This document shows, in pieces, positions 23,808 to 31,359 of a stretch of DNA of 32,949 nt. Source of the DNA: Chloroflexota bacterium (GTDB lineage Bacteria > Chloroflexota > Dehalococcoidia > Dehalococcoidales > RBG-16-60-22); contig JACPQH010000083.1 of the NCBI GenBank assembly GCA_016190585.1, positions 1 to 32,949 on the forward strand, in the 5' to 3' direction. The notes under the pieces were generated by a model, which saw only the letters and a list, made by a program, of their open reading frames with translations, made no database searches and was not told where the DNA came from. The position numbers and the translations under genes are program-made. Numbering within the stretch: position 1 is the stretch's first letter; the number at the start of each line of letters is the position of its first letter.

Positions 23808-25118
23808 ATGGACTACCAGACGGCCGTCGATTATATCCTGAAGTTCGCCGACTTCGAGAGGCTGCCGCGCAGCGGCGTCGTCTTCGACCTGAAGCGCATC
23901 GAGAAGCTACTGGAAAGGCTGGGCCACCCGGAGCGCGCCGCGAAAACGGTACACGTTACCGGCACCAAAGGCAAGGGCAGCACCTCGGCGATGATCGCTT
24001 CCATCCTGAGCCAGGCCGGCTACCGGACGGGCCTCTATACCTCCCCCCACCTCCTCGACATGCGCGAGCGGGTCCGGATAAACGGGGCGCCCATCAGCCG
24101 GGAGGCGGTGGCGGCGATAATCGAAGCCATACAGCCCGAGATCGAATATGTTAACCGGCTGGGCAATCTCGGCGAACTGACCACGTTCGAGCTGCTGACT
24201 GCTCTCGCCTTCGTCTATTTCCGGCAGGCCGGGGCTGACTACCAGGTCATGGAGGTGGGGCTGGGGGGCCGGCTCGACGCTACCAACGTGGTAACGCCGG
24301 AGGTCTCGGTGATAACCTCCATCAGCTACGACCACATGGACGTCCTGGGCGACACCATCGCGAAGATCGCCGCGGAGAAGGCGGGCATCATCAAGCCGGG
24401 CCGGCCGGTCGTCTGCGCCCCGCAGCTCCCGGAGGCGATGGCGGTCGTCGAGCGCACCTGCCGGGAGCGCGGCTCGCGGCTGACCAGAATCGGCAGGGAT
24501 GTCACCTGGGAGCGGCGCGATTTCGATGAGGCTGGGCAGAGCTTCGACCTTAAGATTGTTGCCGGCGAGTACCGCGTGCTGCGCATACCGCTGCTGGGAA
24601 CGTTCCAGCTTGACAACGCCGCCGCGGCGGCAGCGGCCGTGGGGGTACTCCGGGAGCTCGGCGCGAACATCCCGCGCGGGGCGCTGGCCGAAGGCCTGGC
24701 CCGGGTAAGCTGGCCGGGACGCCTCCAGGTCTTGAGACAGCGGCCCTGGCTGGTGATAGACGGGGCGCACAACGCCTACTCCTGCGCGAAGCTCATGGAG
24801 GCCCTGCGGGAGTATTTCCGCTTCGCCCGCCTCGTTCTGATTTTCGGGGCCTCGGCGGACAAGCACGTGGCCGGCATGGCGGCGGAGCTGGCGCCGCGGG
24901 CCGACGCCGTAATCGTGACAAGCTCGCGGCATCCCCGCGCCACCCGGACCGGCCTCCTGGTCGGCGAGTTCCGCCAGCGAGGGAAGGCCCCGCTCGTGGC
25001 CGGCGATGTCGCCGCGGCCCTCGCGATGGCTCTCAGCGAAGCCGGCCCGGACGACCTCATCTGCGCCTGCGGCTCTATCTTTCTGGTCGCCGAGGTGATG
25101 GAGCTGCTTAAGGCCTGA
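23808..25118 (+). CDS. folC: Dihydrofolate synthase / folylpolyglutamate synthase
   Basis: The 436-residue Mur-ligase-family enzyme adds glutamate to dihydropteroate and extends the glutamate tail of folates, using ATP. The P-loop reads GTKGKGSTSAM (about 51-61), followed by YTSPHLLDMRERVRING, the family's second signature. VGLGGRLDATN (metal and ATP site, about 149-159), SYDHMDVLGDTIAKIAAEKAGIIK and the C-terminal IDGAHNAYSC and FGASADKHVAGM motifs are all present. Length and order are normal. It stands alone, and its end overlaps the convergent ribD by 11 bases. Folate is relevant for the C1 chemistry expected of an anaerobe, but the gene is housekeeping. Confidence 0.97.
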   Translation: MDYQTAVDYILKFADFERLPRSGVVFDLKRIEKLLERLGHPERAAKTVHVTGTKGKGSTSAMIASILSQAGYRTGLYTSPHLLDMRERVRINGAPISREAVAAIIEAIQPEIEYVNRLGNLGELTTFELLTALAFVYFRQAGADYQVMEVGLGGRLDATNVVTPEVSVITSISYDHMDVLGDTIAKIAAEKAGIIKPGRPVVCAPQLPEAMAVVERTCRERGSRLTRIGRDVTWERRDFDEAGQSFDLKIVAGEYRVLRIPLLGTFQLDNAAAAAAAVGVLRELGANIPRGALAEGLARVSWPGRLQVLRQRPWLVIDGAHNAYSCAKLMEALREYFRFARLVLIFGASADKHVAGMAAELAPRADAVIVTSSRHPRATRTGLLVGEFRQRGKAPLVAGDVAAALAMALSEAGPDDLICACGSIFLVAEVMELLKA

Positions 25119-26196
25119 CCGGGCGGGCTTCGATGACCAGGTCGGGGCCGAGCCGGGCTACCTTTTCAAACGCGAGCGGGAGCGACTGGCTGACATCGGT
25201 CACGCCGAGGTCGCCGACCGCCTCGATGCCCCGGCCCATGATACGGGGCGCCATGCCGATAACCAGCCGGTCCGCCAGCCGCTGCCGCAATATCGCCGTG
25301 ATGACCCGGCCGCCCCCTTCCACCATGACGGAGGTGACGCCCCGCTGGCCCAGCACGGGCAACAGCCCCGCCAGGTCAACCTCACCGCGCTCGTTTTCCC
25401 GCGCGACAAGCACTTCCACACCGGCAGCGCGGAGGTCTTGCAGCTTCCCGGCGTCCGCCCGCGCCGTGGTGACAACCAGGGTCGGCGCCTGCCGGTCGGT
25501 CAACACCCGGCTTTCCGGGGGGATTCTCAGGCTCGAGTCCAGGACGATGCGCCGGGGACTGCGCCCCCTCACCAGCCTGACCGTCAATAGAGGGTCATCG
25601 GCCAGGACGGTGCCGGCGCCCACCAGGATGGCGTCGTGCCCCGCGCGCAGGTGATGCGTGTAGCGCTGGAAGGGCTCCGAGGTGAGCCAGCGGGAGCGGC
25701 CGGTCGCGGCGGCGATGCGCCCGTCCAGCGTCTGCGCGTACTTGAGGGTTACCAGGGGAAGGCCGGTGCTCATAAACTTGAAATGGGCCTCGTTCAGGCG
25801 GCGGCTCTCCGCCTCGAGCACGCCCGCGGTTACCGCGACGCCGTTCTGCCGGAGCTTCTCGGCCCCCTGCCCGTTGACCGCGGGGTTCGGGTCCAACGCC
25901 GCTATGACGACCCTTTTGAAGGCGCCGCGCAGCAGGGCGTCGACGCAGGGAGGCGTCTTGCCGTGGTGGGAGCAGGGCTCGAGGGTGACATAGATAGTAG
26001 CGCCTTCGGTGGCGCCGCCGGCGTCCCTAATCGCCTCGATTTCGGCGTGGTCGCCGCCGAAGCGCCGGTGGTAGCCTGTGCCGATAATGCGGCCGTCCCG
26101 CACGATGACCGCCCCCACCATCGGGTTCGGGCTGGTCCAGCCCCACCCCCGGCGCGCCAGCCGCAGGGCCAGCTTCATGTAGTCTTCGTCAGTCAA
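25108..26196 (-). CDS. ribD: Bifunctional riboflavin deaminase/reductase
   Basis: RibD deaminates the first pyrimidine intermediate of riboflavin synthesis and then reduces its ribose side chain with NADPH. The deaminase domain (about 1-145) holds zinc ligands in HAE (GGDHAEIEAI) and PCSHHGKTPPCVDAL. The reductase domain follows, with VTLKYAQTLDGRIAAATGRSRWLTSE and the C-terminal VMVEGGGRVITAIL. The chosen start is TTG at 26196, because AAAGGTGG lies six bases upstream and this gives MTDEDYMKLALRLA, the usual N-terminus. A TTG at 26202 directly abuts the ribosome site and is less likely. No other rib gene is nearby. The last 11 bases overlap folC on the other strand. Confidence 0.96.
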   Translation of the reverse strand: MTDEDYMKLALRLARRGWGWTSPNPMVGAVIVRDGRIIGTGYHRRFGGDHAEIEAIRDAGGATEGATIYVTLEPCSHHGKTPPCVDALLRGAFKRVVIAALDPNPAVNGQGAEKLRQNGVAVTAGVLEAESRRLNEAHFKFMSTGLPLVTLKYAQTLDGRIAAATGRSRWLTSEPFQRYTHHLRAGHDAILVGAGTVLADDPLLTVRLVRGRSPRRIVLDSSLRIPPESRVLTDRQAPTLVVTTARADAGKLQDLRAAGVEVLVARENERGEVDLAGLLPVLGQRGVTSVMVEGGGRVITAILRQRLADRLVIGMAPRIMGRGIEAVGDLGVTDVSQSLPLAFEKVARLGPDLVIEARPVRP

Positions 26197-26309
26197 TCGC
26201 AACCACCTTTAATTCCACCCGGACCGTCCAAATACCCGTCATGGCTACGGACGTTTTGCGTTGCCTCCCTTCCCCCTCGCCTGCCGGGAGAGGGGTCAGG
26301 CCATCCCGA

Positions 26310-26336
26310 AGATTGCCGCGGGCTCCGCCCTCGTAA
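26310..26336. repeat. Inverted copy of a dispersed repeat element
   Basis: AGATTGCCGCGGGCTCCGCC and the following CTCGTAA match the reverse complement of 23597-23623 at 23 of 27 bases. A preceding CCCCTC/GAGGGG hairpin-like stretch near 26273-26296 parallels the hairpin at 23552-23574. It sits in the 154-base gap between ribD and the envelope operon, which holds no gene. Confidence 0.6.
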
Positions 26337-26350
26337 TCCGGGGAATGACT

Positions 26351-27016
26351 TTAGTTCTCAATATGCTGCGCCATCACGTTCACGTCCAGGTCCTGGTCGC
26401 CGGTGCTGACCGTCAGGTACTTGACCTCGAGCCGGCCCTGGGCACATTCCAGCCCCACCGCGTCTATCTGGGCGAGCACTTCCTGCGTCTTCATACGGAT
26501 GGCCAAGCCGATCTGCTCCTTGAACGAGGCCAGGAGCACCGGCATCTGGATATCCAGCGTCTCGATATTCAGTTTGCCGGACTGAATGGTGAGGCGGGAT
26601 TTCACCGTGATATTGAAGCTGATGTTCATCGCCGCGGCCTCGACCTCGGTAACGAAGTTGCCCCCGGGCTGAAGGTCGATGTGGCCCCGCCGGATATCGA
26701 GCGGCACCTCCCCGCCGGCCTGGCTCTGGCGGAGCATGTAGCTGGCCTGCTCGTTGATCTCCTGCTCGGTAAAGCTGAGGCTGAGCTCTTTGTCCTGGCC
26801 TGAGGCGCAGGCTTCCAGGGCGCTGCGCCGGAAGTCCTCGATTTTCGCGGTAAAGCCTTTACCCGGCTCCAGGACGGGCGGCGGCGGCGACGGCTGGACC
26901 GGGGCCGGCGGCGGCCGCTGGGCGAAGGGTCTTTCGATAAAGAGGTAGTTGACGGCTACGGCCAGGAGCAGCAGTGCCACGATCCCGGCAACGACCGAGG
27001 TGATGGGGCTCCTCAT
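26351..27016 (-). CDS. Membrane-anchored protein with extracellular lipid-binding-like domain, unknown function
   Basis: The 221-residue protein has one N-terminal membrane segment (about 8-30), then a Pro-rich spacer with many PP pairs (35-50). The extracellular domain of about 165 residues has alternating hydrophobic strands, for example FVTEVEAAAMNISFNITVKSRLTIQSGKL. The pattern recalls DUF2993/LmeA-like or other beta-rich lipid-binding proteins, but I cannot assign a family. A single pair of Cys (about 70 and 194) may form a disulfide. It is the last gene of the envelope operon, 4 bases after the LiaF-like gene, suggesting a role in the cell envelope. Confidence 0.8.
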   Translation of the reverse strand: MRSPITSVVAGIVALLLLAVAVNYLFIERPFAQRPPPAPVQPSPPPPVLEPGKGFTAKIEDFRRSALEACASGQDKELSLSFTEQEINEQASYMLRQSQAGGEVPLDIRRGHIDLQPGGNFVTEVEAAAMNISFNITVKSRLTIQSGKLNIETLDIQMPVLLASFKEQIGLAIRMKTQEVLAQIDAVGLECAQGRLEVKYLTVSTGDQDLDVNVMAQHIEN

Positions 27017-27020
27017 GGCC

Positions 27021-27893
27021 TTACCTGATCTCCACCTTGCTCAGGTTGGAGCTTATTTCCACCTCCAGCCTCTCGGTCGCCCGGTCGAAGTCCGGTGACA
27101 GGTAGTACCGGCCTTGCCGGGGGAAACGGTCCTCATCGATATCGAACGAGCCGAGGTTGATATCGGCCCGTATCCGGGCGGGCAGGTCCGGGGGTATGGT
27201 CAGGATGAGGCTGCCCACGTTAATATCCAGGTCGGCGCGGCCGTTGACAGCGGGCATCGCGACCGTATAGCTGCCGGCGTTGGCGTCCAGGGTAAGCTCG
27301 GTCACCCTCAGCTTGCTCAGGTCGATATTGCCTTCGGCCGCGGCCAGTCGGGCTATCACCGTAAAGGGGATTTTAGGGTTCAGCTTGACCTCCCAGCGGT
27401 CGGTGGCTCCCGGCCCGCCGTCGCCCCGCTTCAGGGAAAGCCGGCCGTCGTCGCCCTGCCGCTGGAGAGCGGCGTCAACAGCGCCCTCGCGGGAGACCGC
27501 CTCCGCCAGGCTGGCCGAGGTGCCGCCGAGGCTGCTCAGGAAGAGACTCCCCGCGGAAAAGTCGATGGTGACCTCGCCGGCGTTGAGGCCGTTCAGCGGC
27601 GCGGAAAAGGTGCCGGTCCGCTGGCCGCGCGCCGCCTCGTACTGCCACACGGCGACGCCCAGGGATATAAAGAGCAGCGCCAGCACCAGGCCGCTCAGCG
27701 CCCAGGGATTGGCGTGGTGCAGGAGCACCACCAGGCCGATGATGATGATGACCACCGGCCAGAAGCGCCACAGCCGGCCCCACATGGCCCAAGGGATGAT
27801 ATTGAGCGTTTGCAGCAGCAGGACGACCCCGAGAAAGAGCAGGATTACACCCCCGATGGGAGCGCGGCTGCCCGATTGACTCGATCTGGTCAT
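27021..27893 (-). CDS. LiaF-like/toast-rack membrane protein
   Basis: The 290-residue protein begins with three closely spaced membrane helices (about 13-30, 42-60 and 65-85; DUF5668-like). An outward beta-rich domain follows, with repeats such as GEVTIDFSAGSLFLSS, GNIDLSKLRVTELTLDANAGSYTVAMP and ADLDINVGSLILTIP. This repeating GxxxID/LxxxxGS pattern is typical of the LiaF C-terminal and toast-rack domains, which sense or tune cell-envelope stress in Gram-positive bacteria. The start at 27893 is preferred because GAGGAGAAGAAGG precedes it and it follows the pspC stop by 2 bases; an open frame to 27980 overlaps pspC. No LiaRS two-component system is present in the window. Confidence 0.85.
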   Translation of the reverse strand: MTRSSQSGSRAPIGGVILLFLGVVLLLQTLNIIPWAMWGRLWRFWPVVIIIIGLVVLLHHANPWALSGLVLALLFISLGVAVWQYEAARGQRTGTFSAPLNGLNAGEVTIDFSAGSLFLSSLGGTSASLAEAVSREGAVDAALQRQGDDGRLSLKRGDGGPGATDRWEVKLNPKIPFTVIARLAAAEGNIDLSKLRVTELTLDANAGSYTVAMPAVNGRADLDINVGSLILTIPPDLPARIRADINLGSFDIDEDRFPRQGRYYLSPDFDRATERLEVEISSNLSKVEIR

Positions 27894-27895
27894 AC

Positions 27896-28375
27896 TTACC
27901 TTCTTCTCCTCGCGCCCAGCAGGATTACCAGGCCGATGGCTATCAGGACCAGCGGCCAGAGGTAGCCCAACTGGAACCACCAGAACAGGTTCAGCGTGCC
28001 CATCAGCACGATGACGCCCAGGGCGATGATCACCACCCCGATCAGGATGTGCCGGTTGTGGGAAACCTCGGTCTCTTGCGCCTTGTCGGGGCGGCCCAGG
28101 CTGGAGCGCACCTCCTCCCCGAGCTCGGTCGCCGTTTTCTTCATCTCCTCGATGTTCTCCCGGGCGGCCTCCCCGGGCGTGGCCGCTTTGGTACCCTCCA
28201 GCGGCACCACGATAGCCAGGATGATGTAGGCCAGGACGCCGATGCCGTTGGCGAAGATGAGCAGCACGAACACGATGCGCACGATGACGGGGTCGATGTC
28301 GAAGTACCTGGCCAGGCCCCCGCAGACGCCCCAGACCATGCGGTCGGTACGGTTCCGGTACAGTCTCTTCTCCAT
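27896..28375 (-). CDS. PspC-domain envelope-stress membrane protein
   Basis: The 159-residue protein has an N-terminal PspC domain: RLYRNRTDRMVWGVCGGLARYFDIDPVIVRIVFVLLIF is characteristic, and the first membrane helix spans about 30-58. A hydrophilic, charged central stretch (60-105) leads to a second pair of helices (107-125 and 132-153) ending in ARRRR. PspC proteins act in membrane-stress responses (phage-shock and LiaF-related systems). It is followed 2 bases later by the LiaF-like gene, a common pairing. GGAGGGCGTC precedes the start at 28375. Confidence 0.92.
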   Translation of the reverse strand: MEKRLYRNRTDRMVWGVCGGLARYFDIDPVIVRIVFVLLIFANGIGVLAYIILAIVVPLEGTKAATPGEAARENIEEMKKTATELGEEVRSSLGRPDKAQETEVSHNRHILIGVVIIALGVIVLMGTLNLFWWFQLGYLWPLVLIAIGLVILLGARRRR

Positions 28376-28411
28376 GACGCCCTCCTGACAGCCGGGTATA
28401 GCTTATCTATA

Positions 28412-28660
28412 TTATAACATTTCGCGTGACAGCGCCTCGGCCAGGGCCGGCGTCTCCGCCACCAGGTCGGCCACCGCCACCTCCTCGCCGCTCACCCGGA
28501 AGGCGCGCCGGCCCTCCCCGGTTATCAGGACGAGCCCGACCGGCTGTTTCACCCCCAGGACGAACCGCCGTCCCCGCCGGCGAAGCACCCGGGCCACCGG
28601 GATGATGACCAGGCCGGGCAGCCTGACCGGGGGCTCGATCAGTCGCTCTTCGCTCTCCAT
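28412..28660 (-). CDS. Small basic protein of the envelope/YtfJ operon, unknown
   Basis: This 82-residue protein has no signal or membrane helix. It is rich in Arg in the first half (RVLRRRGRRF) with several beta-like hydrophobic stretches, and ends in a short helix-like acidic segment. Its start overlaps the end of the DUF2953 gene by 22 bases, a sign of translational coupling, and supports that it is real. No family recognised. Confidence 0.65.
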   Translation of the reverse strand: MESEERLIEPPVRLPGLVIIPVARVLRRRGRRFVLGVKQPVGLVLITGEGRRAFRVSGEEVAVADLVAETPALAEALSREML

Positions 28661-29253
28661 TCCTTTACCAGCACCCGGGCGGCGCGCCAGGCGGGCCGCG
28701 AGAAGATGAAACGCGCCACGGGCGCCGCCAGGGTAATGGGGCGCAGGCTTACCCGGGCCGACGAGCTGCCCTGGATGAAGACCCGGTCCTCAAAGGAGGG
28801 ACGCAGGCTTATCCGGCGGCGCGGCGCGCTCACGAACGGCGTCACCGACCCGATAACGGCGAACAGCAGGCCGGTGGCGGCCGGGTCGGCGAGCCCGATA
28901 TCGTAATCAACGCTGATGCGCCTGATTTTGAAACAGCCCAGCAGGCCCCGGACAAGCGCGATAAGCGCGGGCACCAGGCCGCGGGCGCGTATCAGGTGGA
29001 AAAAAGTCCCCAGCCCGAACCTACCGCGGCGGGGCTTCTTCGCCTTCGGTCTTTCCCGGCGGGGGGGCGGCCCGGGGCCGGCGCGCCCGCCCGGGGCAAT
29101 CTCTTTCCTGACCAGGTTGAAGAGCCAGGAAAAAACAAAATAAAACCGTAGCCCGGCCCGGGCTTCGAGCCGGACGGCCGCCTCCACGGGTACGCTGAGG
29201 AGCAGCCCCAGCAGGAGCAGGAAGCTAAGAAGCCCGATGACGAGCCACAGCAA
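28639..29253 (-). CDS. DUF2953-type membrane protein (YtfI-like)
   Basis: The 204-residue protein has an N-terminal membrane helix (about 2-22), a loop with FYFVFSWLFNLVRKE, a basic Pro-rich stretch (about 55-80), and a soluble domain. KIRRISVDYDIGLADPAATGLLFAVIGSVTPFV is the DUF2953 core segment. In Bacillus, a protein of this family (YtfI) is encoded next to the GerW/YtfJ sporulation protein, and the same order occurs here: the GerW-type gene ends 2 bases upstream of this start. The role outside spore formers is unknown. Downstream, it overlaps the small basic protein gene. Confidence 0.85.
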   Translation of the reverse strand: MLWLVIGLLSFLLLLGLLLSVPVEAAVRLEARAGLRFYFVFSWLFNLVRKEIAPGGRAGPGPPPRRERPKAKKPRRGRFGLGTFFHLIRARGLVPALIALVRGLLGCFKIRRISVDYDIGLADPAATGLLFAVIGSVTPFVSAPRRRISLRPSFEDRVFIQGSSSARVSLRPITLAAPVARFIFSRPAWRAARVLVKEWRAKSD

Positions 29254-29255
29254 GC

Positions 29256-29630
29256 CTATTCTTCCTTATGGCGCTGGCTCCACCTCTCCATGCAGCGGTC
29301 CACCGCCTTGGGCACCGATTCCGCCATCTTTTCCAGGGCGCTGGCCAGCCCGCCCATGACCGGCTCGATGCGCACCGCTTCCCGGTCGAGCACCACCACG
29401 GCCACCGGCTTGATCCAGGCGCCGCCGCCGGTGCCCCCGCCATAGCCCTCGCCCTTCTGCTTGGCCTCGCCGCCGCCGGCGCCGAAACCGAACCCCGCCG
29501 CGATCAGGGGGATGACGGTTTTACCCTCGATGGTCATCGGCTCGCCCACGACCGTCTTGGTGGTCATGACGCGCTCGATCTCGGCGATCGCCGTCTTGAC
29601 CAGGTTCTCGATGTCTGCCATGTTCGCCAT
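29256..29630 (-). CDS. ytfJ: GerW/YtfJ family protein
   Basis: The 124-residue protein matches the GerW (YtfJ) sporulation-protein family: MADIENLVKTAIAEIERVM near the start, VVGEPMTIEGKTVIPLI, a Gly-rich region FGFGAGGGEAKQKGEGYGGGTGGG, and WIKPVAVVVLDREAVRIEP. In Bacillus the protein is needed for normal spore germination, but family members also occur in non-sporulating bacteria. No other sporulation gene is in the window. It is the first gene of a minus-strand operon of six genes and has a promoter candidate at 29676-29704. GGGGGGAACC precedes the ATG at 29630; an ATG three codons later is possible. Confidence 0.93.
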   Translation of the reverse strand: MANMADIENLVKTAIAEIERVMTTKTVVGEPMTIEGKTVIPLIAAGFGFGAGGGEAKQKGEGYGGGTGGGAWIKPVAVVVLDREAVRIEPVMGGLASALEKMAESVPKAVDRCMERWSQRHKEE

Positions 29631-29675
29631 GGTTCCCCCCTTTCCTGAACGTTTGTATTTTGTCCTTCCGCGATA

Positions 29676-29704
29676 TTTGTATCATGGCCGGGGGAAGAAA
29701 TCAA
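29676..29704 (-). promoter_or_regulatory. Promoter for the GerW/PspC/LiaF-like operon
   Basis: On the minus strand TTGATT (29704-29699, 4/6), a 17-base spacer and TACAAA (29681-29676, 4/6) lie about 46 bases upstream of the first ATG. Both boxes are moderate matches. It is placed back to back with the cytochrome region. Confidence 0.45.
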
Positions 29705-29760
29705 TCCGTGGACTTCTGATGCGCCATAGGCCCTAAAGCATGAAAAAAACATAAAAATAG

Positions 29761-29793
29761 GTATTATTCCGTAGGAGAACCACGTAATAATAC
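29761..29793. promoter_or_regulatory. Inverted repeat upstream of the cytochrome genes
   Basis: GTATTATT (29761-29768) and AATAATAC (29786-29793) are perfect 8-bp arms separated by 17 bases. The left arm is part of ATAGGTATT, which recurs at 31246-31254 upstream of the pentaheme lipoprotein. It lies in the divergent region, about 70 bases before the ATG at 29862. Operator role is inferred from position and recurrence. Confidence 0.45.
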
Positions 29794-29861
29794 TGATGGT
29801 AAGAAACGGGGGGTGCTTGGTATATTGAGTTTGGTTTGGGTAGACCCCTATAGGATAAAGA

Positions 29862-30068
29862 ATGCGCCACCTCCGCGGAATTTTCGACGACGGTCTTACC
29901 AGAGCAGCCGGCATCGTCTTCGTCCTGATCCTGGGCCTGGTCCTGTTCGGCATCCTGTCCCCGCTGCCGGAGGAATACCCGCTTTTCGGCGTCTTCGTTT
30001 ACGCCATGGTCCCCGTGCTGTTTATTGTCGGCGGGGTGATTTTCATCCTGGCGATGTTGAGGAGCTAG
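29862..30068 (+). CDS. Small two-helix membrane protein preceding cytochrome gene
   Basis: The 68-residue protein has two hydrophobic segments (about 16-33 and 43-65), separated by a short loop with several Pro and Glu. No Cys or His heme ligand is present. Its stop codon directly abuts the ATG of the cytochrome gene, so the two are cotranslated, suggesting a small subunit or assembly helper of the NapC-type cytochrome. Homologous small proteins beside NapC-type genes are plausible, but I do not recognise this one. AGGA precedes the ATG. Confidence 0.75.
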   Translation: MRHLRGIFDDGLTRAAGIVFVLILGLVLFGILSPLPEEYPLFGVFVYAMVPVLFIVGGVIFILAMLRS

Positions 30069-31205
30069 ATGGACCAGCCACCGGAAGCGACCGAGAGCGT
30101 CCTGCGCCGGCACCGCGACAAGCTGCTCTTCCTTATGTTCGCCGGGGCGATCAGCATCATCCTGCTGGTCATCGGCGGCTACCAGCTCGTCGAGTTCAGC
30201 GATTCCACCTCGTTCTGCGGCCGGCTGTGCCACAACGTCATGTACCCGGAGTACGCCACCTACCAGGCCTCGCCGCACTCGCGGGTGCGCTGCGCCGAGT
30301 GCCACGTCGGCTCCGGGGCCGACTACCTGGTACGCTCCAAGCTCTCCGGCATACCCCAGATACTCGCCACCTTCGCCGGCGACTACGAGCGCCCCATCCC
30401 CACCCCGGTGGAGAACCTGCGCCCCGCCCGGGAGACCTGCGAGCAGTGCCACCGCCCCGAGCGGTTCGCCGGCGATATCGTCCGCACGCACACCAGTTTC
30501 GCGCCCGATGAGGCCAACACCCCGCGAACGGACATCCGCGTGCTGCGGGTGGGCGGCGGCGAGGCCGGCACGGCGCGCGACATTCACTGGCACATCGCCG
30601 CCACCGTTTTCTACCTGCCGCTCGACCAGCAGCGCCAGGAGATTATCTGGGTCAGGGTGGCCGGCGCCAACGGCGATACCGAGTTCGTCGACCCCGCCCG
30701 CGCCGCCGAGATCACCCCGGAGCGCCTGGCGAGGGAGGCGCGCCTCATGGACTGCGTCGACTGCCATAACCGGGCCACCCATATCTTCGAGTCGCCACAG
30801 ACCCTCATCGACCGGGCGTTCGTCGAGGGCACCCTCGATACCGCGCTGCCCTATCTCAAGCGGGAGGGCGTCCGCCTTCTGGACCCGCCGGCGTCCAGCC
30901 TGGAAGAGGCCCTGGAGAAGGTCGAGGACATCCGGAGCTTTTACCAGGACAACTATCCCCAGGTGTATGCCGAGAGGGAGGCCTCGGTCGACCGGGCGGT
31001 TGAAGTGTTCAAGAATGTCGCCCGCCTGACCACCTTTCCCGAGATGGGCGTCACCTGGGATACCTACCCGAGCAACGCCGGACACCAGGAAACCGACGGG
31101 TGCCTCCGCTGCCACGGCAAGCTCGAGGCGACCAGCGGGCCGGACAAGGGCCAGAAAATCGACGCGTCCTGCGAGTCCTGCCACTACTTCCAGTTACCGC
31201 AATAG
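30069..31205 (+). CDS. Hexaheme NapC/NirT-type cytochrome c (quinol-linked)
   Basis: The 378-residue protein has one N-terminal membrane anchor (about 19-40) and six heme-c motifs. The first is Cx3CH (C50-G-R-L-C54-H55), and the rest are CxxCH: C75-C78-H79, C124-C127-H128, C229-C232-H233, C345-C348-H349 and C368-C371-H372. The segment FCGRLCHNVMYPEYATYQASPHSRVRCAECHVGSGA is the NapC/NirT family signature. Such proteins take electrons from menaquinol and pass them to extracytoplasmic cytochromes or reductases. About 110 residues without heme lie between motifs 4 and 5. The next gene encodes a pentaheme lipoprotein, a natural electron acceptor. The anchor makes it extracytoplasmic; heme maturation genes are not in the window. 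Confidence 0.94.
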   Translation: MDQPPEATESVLRRHRDKLLFLMFAGAISIILLVIGGYQLVEFSDSTSFCGRLCHNVMYPEYATYQASPHSRVRCAECHVGSGADYLVRSKLSGIPQILATFAGDYERPIPTPVENLRPARETCEQCHRPERFAGDIVRTHTSFAPDEANTPRTDIRVLRVGGGEAGTARDIHWHIAATVFYLPLDQQRQEIIWVRVAGANGDTEFVDPARAAEITPERLAREARLMDCVDCHNRATHIFESPQTLIDRAFVEGTLDTALPYLKREGVRLLDPPASSLEEALEKVEDIRSFYQDNYPQVYAEREASVDRAVEVFKNVARLTTFPEMGVTWDTYPSNAGHQETDGCLRCHGKLEATSGPDKGQKIDASCESCHYFQLPQ

Positions 31206-31226
31206 AAAATAATGCCGGGGTTTATA

Positions 31227-31274
31227 AGGTATTTTTTACGGAAATATAGGTATTTATGCGCATGGTAAATACCA
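31227..31274. promoter_or_regulatory. Repeated AGGTATT motifs with palindrome, probable operator
   Basis: AGGTATT occurs at 31227-31233 and 31248-31254, exactly 21 bases apart (two helical turns). The second copy is the left arm of a perfect palindrome, GGTATTTA (31249-31256) and TAAATACC (31266-31273), with a 9-base loop. It lies 86-130 bases before the ATG of the pentaheme lipoprotein gene. The remaining 31206-31359 sequence has a purine-rich ribosome-site area (AAGGAGGAG) and no gene. Regulation is inferred. Confidence 0.5.
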
Positions 31275-31359
31275 CCCGGTTCCTGCTATTATTCAACGGG
31301 ATTATGGGTGGAGGAGATGAGGGGGGGAGGAGCTATCTCTAAGGTCTAAGGAGGAGCAG

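Noticed and set aside
29733..31184. 483-codon minus-strand open frame opposite the hexaheme cytochrome
   Set aside because: The plus-strand frame has six heme motifs and a NapC/NirT signature; the antisense translation has none and begins in the cytochrome's reverse complement.
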